This document shows positions 16,821-24,787 of a stretch of DNA of 24,828 nt, in pieces (position 1 is the first letter of the stretch; each line of letters begins with the position of its first letter). Origin of the DNA: Lachnospiraceae bacterium (GTDB lineage Bacteria > Bacillota_A > Clostridia > Lachnospirales > Lachnospiraceae); contig JAFXDD010000049.1 in the NCBI GenBank assembly GCA_017516285.1, positions 1-24,828 of the forward strand, given 5' to 3'. The notes beneath the pieces are model-generated. The model saw only the letters and a list, made by a program, of their open reading frames with translations. It was not told the DNA's origin and did not search any database. A program made the translations under genes and the position numbers.

Positions 16821-16932
16821 TGTGCTCAAATCGAGCTACATGGCAGGGAGTTAAAATGTCTCACAACTTTCACTCATATTTCTATATAACCTTTCATACC
16901 ATACTAATAAAAGATAATATGGACATTCATAT

Positions 16933-18090
16933 ATGAGGAAAAAAATTATTTCCAGTCTATTAGCGGTACTGTTATTAGTAACCTCCTGCAGGGTGCCTGC
17001 AAGGGCCAATGTGGAGCTTACGTCACCGTCAGCAATACTGATTGAGGCATCCACGGGTCAGGTGATTTTTGAAAAAAATGCCACAGAAAGGCGTTCACCG
17101 GCTTCTATTACCAAGATTATGACGTTGCTTTTGACCTTTGAGTATTTGGAGAGCGGCAAAATCAATTTAAAGGATTCTGTGCTTACCAGTGAGCATGCGG
17201 CGAGCATGGGCGGAAGTCAGGTTTTTTTGGAGGCTGGGGAGACACAGACTCTGGAAACTATGATAAAGTGCATTGTGGTAGCAAGTGCAAATGATGCCTC
17301 TGTGGCAGTGGCAGAGCATATTGCAGGGAGTGAAGAGGCTTTTGTGGATTTAATGAACAAAAAGGCGGTATCTCTTGGTATGGCTGATACGAATTTTGAG
17401 GATTGTTGCGGGTTATCAGATTCAGATTTACATTATACCAGTGCCAAGGATGTGGCCATAATGTCCAGGGAGCTGATAAGTCAGTATCCCCAAATTTATG
17501 ACTATACCGGAATATGGATGGAGGATATTACTCATAACACGGCCAGGGGCAGCAGTACTTTTACTCTGTCCAGTACCAACAAGCTGATAAAGCAGTATCC
17601 CTATGCTACAGGTCTAAAGACCGGCTCCACTTCAAAGGCAAAATTTTGTGTTTCTGCTACGGCTCGTAAGGATGGCATTGATATGATTGCAGTTATTATG
17701 GGCTGCGAGAATGGCAAGGAGCGTTTTAAAGAGGCTGCTGTGCTTTTGAATTATGGTTTTTCTGTTAGTAATCTGTATCGGGATGAAAATGATTTTGTAT
17801 TGGAAAACATACCAATTAAAGGAGCGCTGAAGCAGGGGGCAGGTATCGCCTTTAAGGAGCCTTTTGTCTATCTGGATACTCAGAACAGAGATATTTCCAC
17901 TATTCAGAAGGAGCTTCAGCTGCCGGAGGTAGTGGAAGCACCGGTCAAGGAAGGTGACGTGGCGGGATATGCAGTGTATACCTTAAATGGTAAAGAAATC
18001 GGAAAAACAGAGATTATTTATACAGAAAGCATTGAAAAAGCCGGATTTTTGGATTATTTTAAACAGGCACTTACATATATGCTGTTTTAA
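16933..18090 (+). CDS. D-alanyl-D-alanine carboxypeptidase (S11 family, DacA/DacF type)
   Basis: The enzyme removes the terminal D-Ala from peptidoglycan pentapeptides outside the membrane, limiting cross-linking. The 385-residue precursor has an N-terminal signal sequence, then all three active-site motifs: SITK at 58-61, SAN at 118-120 and KTG at 229-231. A C-terminal PBP5-type beta domain follows, and the end (DYFKQALTYMLF) looks like a membrane-associating helix. The signal region fits both a lipobox (LVTSC, Cys19) and a normal cleavage site after ARA at about 23-25, so lipidation is uncertain. The ribosome site is weak; only GGACA lies about 10 bases upstream of the ATG. Confidence 0.9.
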   Translation: MRKKIISSLLAVLLLVTSCRVPARANVELTSPSAILIEASTGQVIFEKNATERRSPASITKIMTLLLTFEYLESGKINLKDSVLTSEHAASMGGSQVFLEAGETQTLETMIKCIVVASANDASVAVAEHIAGSEEAFVDLMNKKAVSLGMADTNFEDCCGLSDSDLHYTSAKDVAIMSRELISQYPQIYDYTGIWMEDITHNTARGSSTFTLSSTNKLIKQYPYATGLKTGSTSKAKFCVSATARKDGIDMIAVIMGCENGKERFKEAAVLLNYGFSVSNLYRDENDFVLENIPIKGALKQGAGIAFKEPFVYLDTQNRDISTIQKELQLPEVVEAPVKEGDVAGYAVYTLNGKEIGKTEIIYTESIEKAGFLDYFKQALTYMLF

Positions 18091-18126
18091 TACTTGCACT
18101 TTGAATTGATTATATGGTAAGATAAG

Positions 18127-18157
18127 AAGCGGTAGGTAAAAAACTGCCGCTTGTTTT
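18127..18157 (+). terminator. Intrinsic terminator after the first carboxypeptidase
   Basis: AAGCGGTAG at 18127-18135 pairs with CTGCCGCTT at 18144-18152 (9 bp, one T-G pair) around an A-rich loop. It is followed by G and TTTT, ending the upstream transcript. Confidence 0.8.
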
Positions 18158-18219
18158 ATTGAAAGTAGTAGCAATACAAAAGCGATGTCCGGATTGCTGC
18201 TATGATTTGGAGGAATAAT

Positions 18220-19089
18220 GTGACTTGGTTCGAAACAGTGCTTTGGATTATTATTATTTTGGGTGTGTTTTGCTTATTTAGCATCTGGCATGCTTCCACA
18301 CATTTTCATAAGGTTTTTTACAGGCTTTCCAGTGACAAAATCAGTAAGCCTGTTAAGTTTGTGCTGTTAGCGGATTTACATGATAAGGAATATGGAAAAG
18401 GCAATGCAAAGCTTTTAAAGGCAATAGCAGAGGAGTGTCCTGATGCTGTGTTGGTGGCAGGAGATATGTTGACGGCTCATGAGGGCAGGACGGATAAGGT
18501 GGCTGAGCATTTAATAGCAAGGCTTGCAGAGAGGTATCCAGTTTTTTATGGTATAGGCAATCATGAGTCGAAGCTGGGTTGGGGCAGCAAACGCTATGGA
18601 CAGCGTTATGAAGCCTATATGGAGGATATTACAGCAGCAGGAGCCAAGGTGCTTCGTAATGGCTTTCTGGAGATGGAGGAGTGTCCGATACGTATTTATG
18701 GTCTGGATATGGAGCATATTTACTACAAACGTTTTGCAAGGACTCCTATGGCTGATGGATATGTGGAAGAGAAGCTTGGCACGATAAATGATAAGTATTT
18801 TAATATATTATTGGCTCACAATCCTATGTATTTTGACAAATATGCAAAGTGGAAGCCGGAGTTAGTGCTCAGTGGACATGTTCATGGAGGATTGGTGCGT
18901 CTGCCTTTTGTGGGTGGTGTGATTGCACCCAATCTGCAGCTTTTCCCTCAATATGATGGTGGTAGATTTACAAAGGGAGGCACTACTATGCTGTTAAGCA
19001 GAGGACTGGGCTTTCACAGTGTGGAGTTTCGTATGTGGAACCCGGGGGAAGTGGTTGTGATTGAAATTACACCTGTGAAGGCAAAATAA
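18220..19089 (+). CDS. Membrane-anchored metallophosphoesterase (YkuE-like)
   Basis: This 289-residue calcineurin-like phosphoesterase has one N-terminal membrane segment (residues about 6-22) followed by a two-metal catalytic domain. Metal ligands are visible as D52/H54 in ADLHD, D82 in GDM, N114/H115 in GNHE, H200, and H220/H222 in GHVHGG. The layout matches the YkuE-type family, whose substrates are mostly undefined. The domain side cannot be fixed from sequence. I choose the GTG at 18220, because GGAGG at 18209-18213 stands 6 bases before it. The in-frame ATG at 18202 would place this site inside the coding region and has no site of its own. scpA follows 35 bases downstream. Confidence 0.87.
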   Translation: MTWFETVLWIIIILGVFCLFSIWHASTHFHKVFYRLSSDKISKPVKFVLLADLHDKEYGKGNAKLLKAIAEECPDAVLVAGDMLTAHEGRTDKVAEHLIARLAERYPVFYGIGNHESKLGWGSKRYGQRYEAYMEDITAAGAKVLRNGFLEMEECPIRIYGLDMEHIYYKRFARTPMADGYVEEKLGTINDKYFNILLAHNPMYFDKYAKWKPELVLSGHVHGGLVRLPFVGGVIAPNLQLFPQYDGGRFTKGGTTMLLSRGLGFHSVEFRMWNPGEVVVIEITPVKAK

Positions 19090-19124
19090 GTCTGGTTTTT
19101 TACAAAAGAATAAAAGAGGTTATT

Positions 19125-19883
19125 ATGGCAATACCGGTTAAATTAGAAGTGTTTGAAGGTCCTTTAGACCTGTTATTGTATTTAATTGATAAGAATAAAG
19201 TGGATATTTATGATATTCCTATTGTGGAAATCACAGCTCAGTATCTGGAATATATCCGTGCCATGGAGCAAGAGGATATGAATGTGGTCAGTGAATTTCT
19301 GGTGATGGCGGCTACTCTTTTGGATATTAAGTGCAGAATGCTGCTTCCAAAGGAAGTGAACGAAGATGGCGAAGAGGAAGACCCGAGAGCGGAGCTGGTA
19401 CAGCAGCTGTTGGAGTACAAAATGTACAAATATATGTCCTACGAACTGCGGGGAAAGATGTTAGAGACAGGGAATGTTTTGTGCAGAAGTTTGTCTCTTC
19501 CTGAGGAAATTCAGGAGTACAGGCCGCCGGTAAATCATGAAGAGCTGATTGGTGACACCACCTTACAAAAGCTGCATGGTATTTTTAAGGATATTATGAA
19601 GCGTCAGGTGGACAGAGTGGATCCTATCAGGAGTCAGTATGGTAATATCGTGCGTCCGGAGGTAGATGTGGAGCGTAAAACAATCTATATTGAGCAGTAT
19701 ATCAAAACACGTAAGCATTTTAGTTTCCGGGATTTGTTGGAAAAGCAGGCCTCCAAGCTGGAAGTTGTGGTTACCTTTCTGGTGATTTTGGAGCTTATGA
19801 AGACGGGGCAGGTCACCATCAGGCAGGATGATTTATTTGATGATATTTATATTACATCTAATGAAGTAGGTATTGAGGGATAA
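19125..19883 (+). CDS. scpA: Segregation and condensation protein A
   Basis: ScpA is the kleisin subunit that bridges the SMC heads and, with ScpB, compacts and separates the chromosome. The 252-residue protein opens with the diagnostic FEGPLDLLLYLIDKNKVDIYDIP and continues with VVSEFLVMAATLLDIKCRMLLP. The C-terminal winged-helix part lies near 200-245. The ATG is preceded by AGAGGT. The scpB start codon lies one base after the scpA stop, a tight pair as in other Firmicutes. Confidence 0.97.
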   Translation: MAIPVKLEVFEGPLDLLLYLIDKNKVDIYDIPIVEITAQYLEYIRAMEQEDMNVVSEFLVMAATLLDIKCRMLLPKEVNEDGEEEDPRAELVQQLLEYKMYKYMSYELRGKMLETGNVLCRSLSLPEEIQEYRPPVNHEELIGDTTLQKLHGIFKDIMKRQVDRVDPIRSQYGNIVRPEVDVERKTIYIEQYIKTRKHFSFRDLLEKQASKLEVVVTFLVILELMKTGQVTIRQDDLFDDIYITSNEVGIEG

Positions 19884-19884
19884 C

Positions 19885-20472
19885 ATGGATAAGAAACAGG
19901 CAAAGGCAATTATTGAAGCGATTTTATTCACCATGGGCGAGAGTGTGGAAATATCCAGACTTTCAGAAGTGATTGAAGCAGACAAAAAAGATACTTTAGA
20001 AATATTAAATGAAATGCAGCAGGAATACTTTGAGCGTGAGGGCGGTATTCAGATGTTGATTTTGGACAAATCTGTGCAGCTTTGCACCAGAAAGGAGCTG
20101 TATGAGTATATTATTCGTATTGCAAAGGCTCCTCGTAAAATCACGCTTTCCGAATCTGCACTGGAAACGTTAGCAATTGTAGCATACAAGCAGCCTATTA
20201 CCCGTGTGGAGATTGAAAGAATTCGTGGTGTATCCTCCCATCATTCTATTGACAGATTGTTAGAGTATGATTTTATTCAGGAGTTGGGCAGACTGGATGC
20301 TCCGGGCAGACCTATCCTTTTTGGTACTACGGAGCAGTTTCTTAGAAGCTTTGGTTTAGAAACCCTTGCTCAGATGCCGGAAATGGACATGGACAAGATG
20401 GAAGAGTTTAAGGAAGAGGCTGAAAGAGAGGCGGGATTGCCGACTGGAGTGCAATTAAGCCTGGAAATATAA
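19885..20472 (+). CDS. scpB: Segregation and condensation protein B
   Basis: ScpB dimers bind ScpA in the SMC condensin complex. The 195-residue protein shows two winged-helix domains. The first begins with AIIEAILFTMGE, and the second contains the conserved ALETLAIVAYKQPITR and IRGVSS. The end reads GRPILFGTTEQFLRSFGL, as is typical. I start it at the ATG at 19885, one base after scpA; GAGGGA inside the scpA end is its ribosome site. A TTG at 19873 is in frame but overlaps that site. Confidence 0.97.
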   Translation: MDKKQAKAIIEAILFTMGESVEISRLSEVIEADKKDTLEILNEMQQEYFEREGGIQMLILDKSVQLCTRKELYEYIIRIAKAPRKITLSESALETLAIVAYKQPITRVEIERIRGVSSHHSIDRLLEYDFIQELGRLDAPGRPILFGTTEQFLRSFGLETLAQMPEMDMDKMEEFKEEAEREAGLPTGVQLSLEI

Positions 20473-20574
20473 AAGGAATATCCGGAGTGCCATAAAAGAA
20501 GACTATACTTATTTCATACAAAAGCAGTAAGTTACATATAATAAAACGACGAAAACATGTGTGGTGATTGTTTT

Positions 20575-21936
20575 ATGAAGAGGATACTTACTGTTTGCGG
20601 TATATGTATATGGACGTTTATATATGGCATATCAGTGGCAGGCAAATCTGACTTTGAGAATATTTTATTTGGTAATATTGCAGTTGCTGAAGTAACTGCA
20701 GAGCCGGTTGTGATTAAGGACAATGAATTATATTCTCAGGGCGCTGTTTTAATGGATGCTTCTTCCGGCAGGGTTTTGTATGGCAAGAATGAGGACTTGC
20801 AATTGGCTATGGCCAGTACTACCAAAATCATGACCTGCATTGTAGCCTTGGAGCATGGAGGATTAGAAGATGTAGTAACGGCATCAGCCTATGCTGCAGC
20901 ACAGCCCAAGGTAAAACTATATCTGAACAAAGGGGAGCAGGTATTTTTAAAGGATTTATTATATTCACTGATGTTAGAATCACACAATGATTCTGCGGTG
21001 GCCATTGCGGAACATATTGGAGCTAAGCTTTTAGGGCTGTCAACTGACATGGAGAGTGTGACAAAGCGTACGGATGCAGAGTCAAAGGAGGCAGTTGCAG
21101 CCTTTATAAAATGCATGAATGATAAGGCAAGTGAGCTGCAATGTTATAATACCTGGTTTATTACACCAAATGGACTGGATGGTACGGAAACTTTCTATTC
21201 CGCAGATGGCGCAGAGACAGAGCGTTTTCACAGTACCACAGCAGCGGAGCTTGCCAGGATTATGAGTTACTGCATCCTGCAGTCACCGGAAAAAGAGGCC
21301 TTTTTAGAAATTACCGGTACATATTCTTATAATTTTACCAATATAGAGAAAACAAGAAGCTTTGTGTGTAGAAACCACAATGCTTTTTTAAATATGATGG
21401 ATGGTGCTATCAGCGGCAAGACAGGATATACCGGAAGGGCAGGTTATTGTTATGTAGGGGCGCTTAAAAGAGACGGCAGGTATTTTGTGGTTGCCTTATT
21501 AAATTCCGGTGCCTATGGCAGTGGCAACAAGGGCAGAAAGTGGCAGGATACAAAGAAACTAATGTCTTATGGTTTGGAGCATTACCATATAAAAAATATT
21601 TATGATGGAAATACAAGCACGGAGCCTGTAATCGTGCAAAATGCAAAGCCGGAAGTTGGTAAGTTTTATGAAAGGCAGCAGGTTGATACGGCAGTCTCCG
21701 GTGATAAGCCTGTGGAAATGCTTTTGGCAAGCTGGGAAAAGGCAGAGGTTACCATGAAACAAGAGAATACTCTGACGGCTCCCGTGCGCGAGGGTCAAAT
21801 TGTAGGCGCTATAGATGTGATATTATCTGGCTGTGTCATAGAGCATTTTGACATTATATGCACCAAAGGAATTGAGGAAAAAAGCTTTGAAGATACATTG
21901 TATTACGTAATACATGCATTCTTTTTCATGAAATAG
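20575..21936 (+). CDS. D-alanyl-D-alanine carboxypeptidase (S11 family), second copy
   Basis: The 453-residue precursor belongs to the same S11 family as the gene at 16933 but is clearly divergent. It has an N-terminal hydrophobic signal segment (residues 4-22, with several Cys) and active-site motifs STTK at 81-84, SHN at 136-138 and KTG at 282-284. Residues 150-180 form a linker-like insert rich in charged residues, longer than in the first copy. The C-terminal beta domain and a hydrophobic end (LYYVIHAFFFMK) suggest membrane association. A position downstream of scpAB recalls the Bacillus region that encodes the spore-cortex enzyme DacB, but I cannot assign a sporulation role. I prefer the ATG at 20575, preceded by GGTGA at 7 bases, over the one at 20557. 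Confidence 0.88.
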   Translation: MKRILTVCGICIWTFIYGISVAGKSDFENILFGNIAVAEVTAEPVVIKDNELYSQGAVLMDASSGRVLYGKNEDLQLAMASTTKIMTCIVALEHGGLEDVVTASAYAAAQPKVKLYLNKGEQVFLKDLLYSLMLESHNDSAVAIAEHIGAKLLGLSTDMESVTKRTDAESKEAVAAFIKCMNDKASELQCYNTWFITPNGLDGTETFYSADGAETERFHSTTAAELARIMSYCILQSPEKEAFLEITGTYSYNFTNIEKTRSFVCRNHNAFLNMMDGAISGKTGYTGRAGYCYVGALKRDGRYFVVALLNSGAYGSGNKGRKWQDTKKLMSYGLEHYHIKNIYDGNTSTEPVIVQNAKPEVGKFYERQQVDTAVSGDKPVEMLLASWEKAEVTMKQENTLTAPVREGQIVGAIDVILSGCVIEHFDIICTKGIEEKSFEDTLYYVIHAFFFMK

Positions 21937-21950
21937 GTGTATTATGTAAT
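21902..21950 (+). repeat. 13-bp inverted repeat across the carboxypeptidase stop codon
   Basis: ATTACGTAATACA at 21902-21914 can pair with TGTATTATGTAAT at 21938-21950 with one G-T pair. The loop contains the last codons and the TAG stop. The following sequence is TTTAAGC, not a T run, so this is at best a weak terminator or an RNA-stabilising stem. Confidence 0.45.
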
Positions 21951-21998
21951 TTAAGCAAAAATTTTGAAAAATAATTATGAAAAAAAGAAAAATAAGTG

Positions 21999-22027
21999 TT
22001 TAAAAATGGAAAAATCTGTGATACAAT
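21999..22027 (+). promoter_or_regulatory. Promoter of the decarboxylase operon
   Basis: TTTAAA at 21999-22004 and TACAAT at 22022-22027 are spaced by 17 bases, with a TGn extension directly before the -10. The start lies near 22034, with a leader of about 70 bases. Confidence 0.65.
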
Positions 22028-22085
22028 GATATCATGCGAAAGATTTTGATTTACAAATTTATTCGCTAAGAATGTTTTTAAACAT
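22026..22085 (+). promoter_or_regulatory. Two short palindromes in the decarboxylase leader
   Basis: ATGATATCAT at 22026-22035 overlaps the end of the -10 box and the likely start site. ATGTTT/AAACAT at 22072-22077 and 22080-22085 lies just upstream of the GGAGGG ribosome site. Either could be an operator, but both are short and AT-rich, so chance is possible. Confidence 0.3.
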
Positions 22086-22103
22086 ATACGTGGAGGGACT
22101 ATA

Positions 22104-23528
22104 ATGAGTAATACTTCTAAAGCAAGTGAAAGAATTCACGCACTGCTTGATGACAACAGCTTCGTTGAAATTGGTGCCCTTGTTACAGCAAGAGCTACTG
22201 ACTTTAACCTGGCAGAGAACCAGACTCCATCTGACGGTGTTGTTACCGGATATGGTGTGATTGATGGCAATCTTGTTTATGTATATAGCCAGGATGCATC
22301 AGTTTTAAATGGTTCCGTGGGCGAAATGCACGCCAAAAAAATTACCAAGCTTTATGACTTGGCCAGCAAAACAGGAGCACCTGTAATCGGTTTAATTGAT
22401 TCTACAGGCTTAAGACTTCAAGAGGCAACCGATGCTTTAAATGCATTTGGTGAAATCTATATGAAGCAGACTCTGGCTAGCGGTGTTATTCCGCAGATTA
22501 CAGCAATTTTCGGCAACTGTGGCGGTGGTTTGGCTATTATTCCTACTTTGACAGACTTTACTTTTATGGAAGCAAAGAATGCCAAATTATTTGTAAATGC
22601 TCCGAATGCATTAGACGGCAATACGGTAGCAAAGTGTGACAGCGCATCTGCTGATTTCCATGCAAGCGAGAGCGGCATTGTGGATGTGGTAGCTGAGGAG
22701 GCCGAGTTACTTACTAAAATCAGAGAATTAGTAATGATGCTTCCTGGTAATTACGAGGAAGAAGCATTAGATGAGTGTGTAGATGATTTAAACAGAGCAT
22801 GCGACGCACTTGTAAATTGCAAGGGTGACACTGCTATTGCTTTGTCTCAGATTTCTGACTGTGGCGCATTCTTTGAAATCAAAGAAAAATACGCTCCTGA
22901 AATGGTTACAGCTTTTATTAAATTAAACGGTATGACGGTTGGTGCTGTGGCAAACAGAACCGAGATTTATGATGCTGAGGGTAATGTAACCAAAAAGGAC
23001 GCTGTACTTACCATTAAGGGTTGTTACAAGGCAGCAGATTTCGTAAGATTCTGTGATGCATTTAACATTCCTGTACTTACTTTGACCAATGTGAAGGGCT
23101 ACGAAGCTACTATCGGCAGTGAAAAGGGTATCGCTACTGCTGTAGCTAAGCTTACACATGCTTTTGCGGATGCAACGGTACCAAAGGTAAACGTAGTAAT
23201 CGGTGATGCTTTTGGCAGTGCCTATGTGGCTATGAACTCCAAGGCAATCGGTGCTGATATCGTTATGGCTTGGCCGGATGCACAGATTGGTGCTATGGAT
23301 GCTACTTTGGCAGCAAAGATTATGTATGACGGCAAGGATGCTGACACCATTAAGGCAAAGGCTTCTGAGTACAAGGCACTTCAGACTTCAGTACAGAGTG
23401 CGGCAAGACGTGGTTATGTAGATCATATTGTAGAGCCTGCTGATACCAGAAAGTATGTAATCGGCGCTTTTGAAATGCTTTATTCAAAGGTGGAAAACCG
23501 CCCGGACAAAAAACACGGTACCGTGTAA
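22104..23528 (+). CDS. Biotin-dependent decarboxylase carboxyltransferase subunit (MmdA/PccB-like)
   Basis: This 474-residue protein belongs to the acyl-CoA carboxyltransferase family. With a biotin carrier and a membrane subunit it would move CO2 from its substrate to biotin. Two crotonase-like halves are visible. The first oxyanion glycines are GNCGGGLA at 137-144. The second half has VPKVNVVIGDAFGSAYVAM ending at 377, then WPDAQIGAMD at 390-399. It is shorter than typical MmdA/PccB (about 510 residues), because the usual N-terminal helix with its arginine and glycine-rich segment is missing; the protein begins directly at the RIHALLDD segment. GGAGGG precedes the ATG. Downstream genes show it is part of a Na+-pumping decarboxylase. 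The substrate could be methylmalonyl-CoA, glutaconyl-CoA, malonyl-CoA or another compound and cannot be fixed here. Confidence 0.85.
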   Translation: MSNTSKASERIHALLDDNSFVEIGALVTARATDFNLAENQTPSDGVVTGYGVIDGNLVYVYSQDASVLNGSVGEMHAKKITKLYDLASKTGAPVIGLIDSTGLRLQEATDALNAFGEIYMKQTLASGVIPQITAIFGNCGGGLAIIPTLTDFTFMEAKNAKLFVNAPNALDGNTVAKCDSASADFHASESGIVDVVAEEAELLTKIRELVMMLPGNYEEEALDECVDDLNRACDALVNCKGDTAIALSQISDCGAFFEIKEKYAPEMVTAFIKLNGMTVGAVANRTEIYDAEGNVTKKDAVLTIKGCYKAADFVRFCDAFNIPVLTLTNVKGYEATIGSEKGIATAVAKLTHAFADATVPKVNVVIGDAFGSAYVAMNSKAIGADIVMAWPDAQIGAMDATLAAKIMYDGKDADTIKAKASEYKALQTSVQSAARRGYVDHIVEPADTRKYVIGAFEMLYSKVENRPDKKHGTV

Positions 23529-23543
23529 GAAAGGTGAGATAGT

Positions 23544-24341
23544 ATGAAGAAATTTGCAGCACTTCTTTGCATGCTTACCTGCATTTTCAGCTTAACAGCC
23601 TGCGGTGGTGAAGACACTGTAAACCAGTATCAGGCTGACAAACAGGCGGTTGCTGAGCAGTATGCAACAGACAGTATTATTCCGTTAATGGAACAGGCTT
23701 TGGCAAATGAGACCATCATGGATATTTATGCTCAGGGTGGTTACACAGCTGAAGAATGGGAGACCGTTATCGCAAACAGCTTTAGCGCTTCCGTAGAGGG
23801 TGAGGCTTTTCTAAAGGCTTTGGAATCTTTTGAAAATGGTCATGAAACCATGGGCGCAATCCTTTCTATTGGTGATGTTAGTTCTGTAGTAGATGACGAT
23901 ACTATTATTGTTACCGTAGATGTAACAGGTGAATTAAAGAATGGTCAGGTTGAGTTAATTTTCTCCAATGACTATTTTGCAGTATTACAATCCTGCACAT
24001 TAAATGTAGATGCTACCTTCGGTGAGCTTATGACCAAGGCAGCTATGAATACATTACTCGGTATGGGTTCTGTATTTGCAGTATTAATTCTGATTATGTT
24101 TATTATCAGCTTATTTGGTTATATTCCTAAGATTCAGGCTAAGTTTGCTAAGAAAGAGGAGAAGGCTGCAGCTTCTGCTCCAACTCCTGTAGTAGCAGCA
24201 CCGGTCGTAGAGGAAGTGGCAGAAGAAGTAGATGATTTGGCATTGGTTGCAGTGATTGCAGCAGCTGTTGCAGCATATGAAGGACAGACAAGCACAGATG
24301 GCTTTGTCGTAAGAAGCATCAAAAAATCAAAAAGACGTTAA
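23544..24341 (+). CDS. OadG/MmdD-type decarboxylase small subunit with lipoprotein-like N-terminal domain
   Basis: Small subunits of this family (oxaloacetate decarboxylase gamma, methylmalonyl-CoA decarboxylase delta) hold the complex together at the membrane and are usually near 80-120 residues. This one is 265. It opens with a lipoprotein signal (lipobox LTAC, Cys20) and a predicted extracytoplasmic domain of about 145 residues. A single membrane helix follows at about 171-193, then an Ala/Pro/Val linker and the family's C-terminal signature, with LVAVIAAAVAAYEG and FVVRSIKK. The N-terminal domain is thus an addition outside the membrane, of unknown role. The gene starts 15 bases after the carboxyltransferase stop, with AAAGGTGAG as its ribosome site. 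Confidence 0.83.
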   Translation: MKKFAALLCMLTCIFSLTACGGEDTVNQYQADKQAVAEQYATDSIIPLMEQALANETIMDIYAQGGYTAEEWETVIANSFSASVEGEAFLKALESFENGHETMGAILSIGDVSSVVDDDTIIVTVDVTGELKNGQVELIFSNDYFAVLQSCTLNVDATFGELMTKAAMNTLLGMGSVFAVLILIMFIISLFGYIPKIQAKFAKKEEKAAASAPTPVVAAPVVEEVAEEVDDLALVAVIAAAVAAYEGQTSTDGFVVRSIKKSKRR

Positions 24342-24361
24342 TCGGTTTGGAGGAATTCAAA

Positions 24362-24748
24362 ATGAAAAATTATACAATTACAGTAAATGGCATAGCATAT
24401 GACGTAGTAGTAGAAGAAGCAGGCGCAGCTAGTGCAGCTCCGGTAGCAGCACCAAAGGCAGCTCCTGCACCAAAGGCAGCTCCTGCAGCAGCACCGGCAC
24501 CGGCAGCTCCAAAGGCAGCAGCAGGTGCAGCTGGCAGCATTAAGGTAGAAGCAGGCGCAGCCGGTAAGATTTTCAAGATTGAAGCTAAGGTTGGACAGGC
24601 TGTTAAGAAGGGTGACGCAGTAGTTATTCTGGAAGCTATGAAGATGGAAATTCCTGTAGTAGCACCGGAAGATGGTACAGTTGCATCTATCGACGTAGCA
24701 GTTGGTGATCCTGTAGAAGCAGGTGCAGTGCTTGCAACCTTAAACTAA
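24362..24748 (+). CDS. Biotin carboxyl carrier subunit of the decarboxylase
   Basis: The 128-residue protein carries carboxyl-biotin between the carboxyltransferase and the membrane beta subunit. A short N-terminal region (MKNYTITVNG) is followed by an Ala/Pro-rich flexible linker at about 20-58 and a biotinyl domain at 60-128. The biotinylation motif is EAMKMEI, with the acceptor Lys at residue 94. The start is the ATG at 24362, preceded by GGAGG at a spacing of 8; the TTG at 24347 overlaps that site. It belongs to the operon that begins at 22104. Confidence 0.95.
   Translation: MKNYTITVNGIAYDVVVEEAGAASAAPVAAPKAAPAPKAAPAAAPAPAAPKAAAGAAGSIKVEAGAAGKIFKIEAKVGQAVKKGDAVVILEAMKMEIPVVAPEDGTVASIDVAVGDPVEAGAVLATLN
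24450..24487 (+). repeat. 18-bp tandem repeat in the biotin-carrier linker
   Basis: A unit CACCAAAGGCAGCTCCTG occurs twice in a row and encodes APKAAP units of the flexible linker. Such repeats can expand or contract in length without breaking the frame. Confidence 0.75.
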
Positions 24749-24787
24749 TATAGAGCGCATGAATCAAAATTTTAACGAGGTGTTAAT

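Noticed and set aside
24450..24487. CRISPR-like repeat
   Set aside because: Two adjoining 18-base units without spacers, inside a coding region; it is the linker repeat of the biotin carrier.
24134..24576. Minus-strand Ala-rich ORFs opposite the biotin-carrier genes
   Set aside because: They are complements of Ala/Pro-rich linkers and carry no independent signals.
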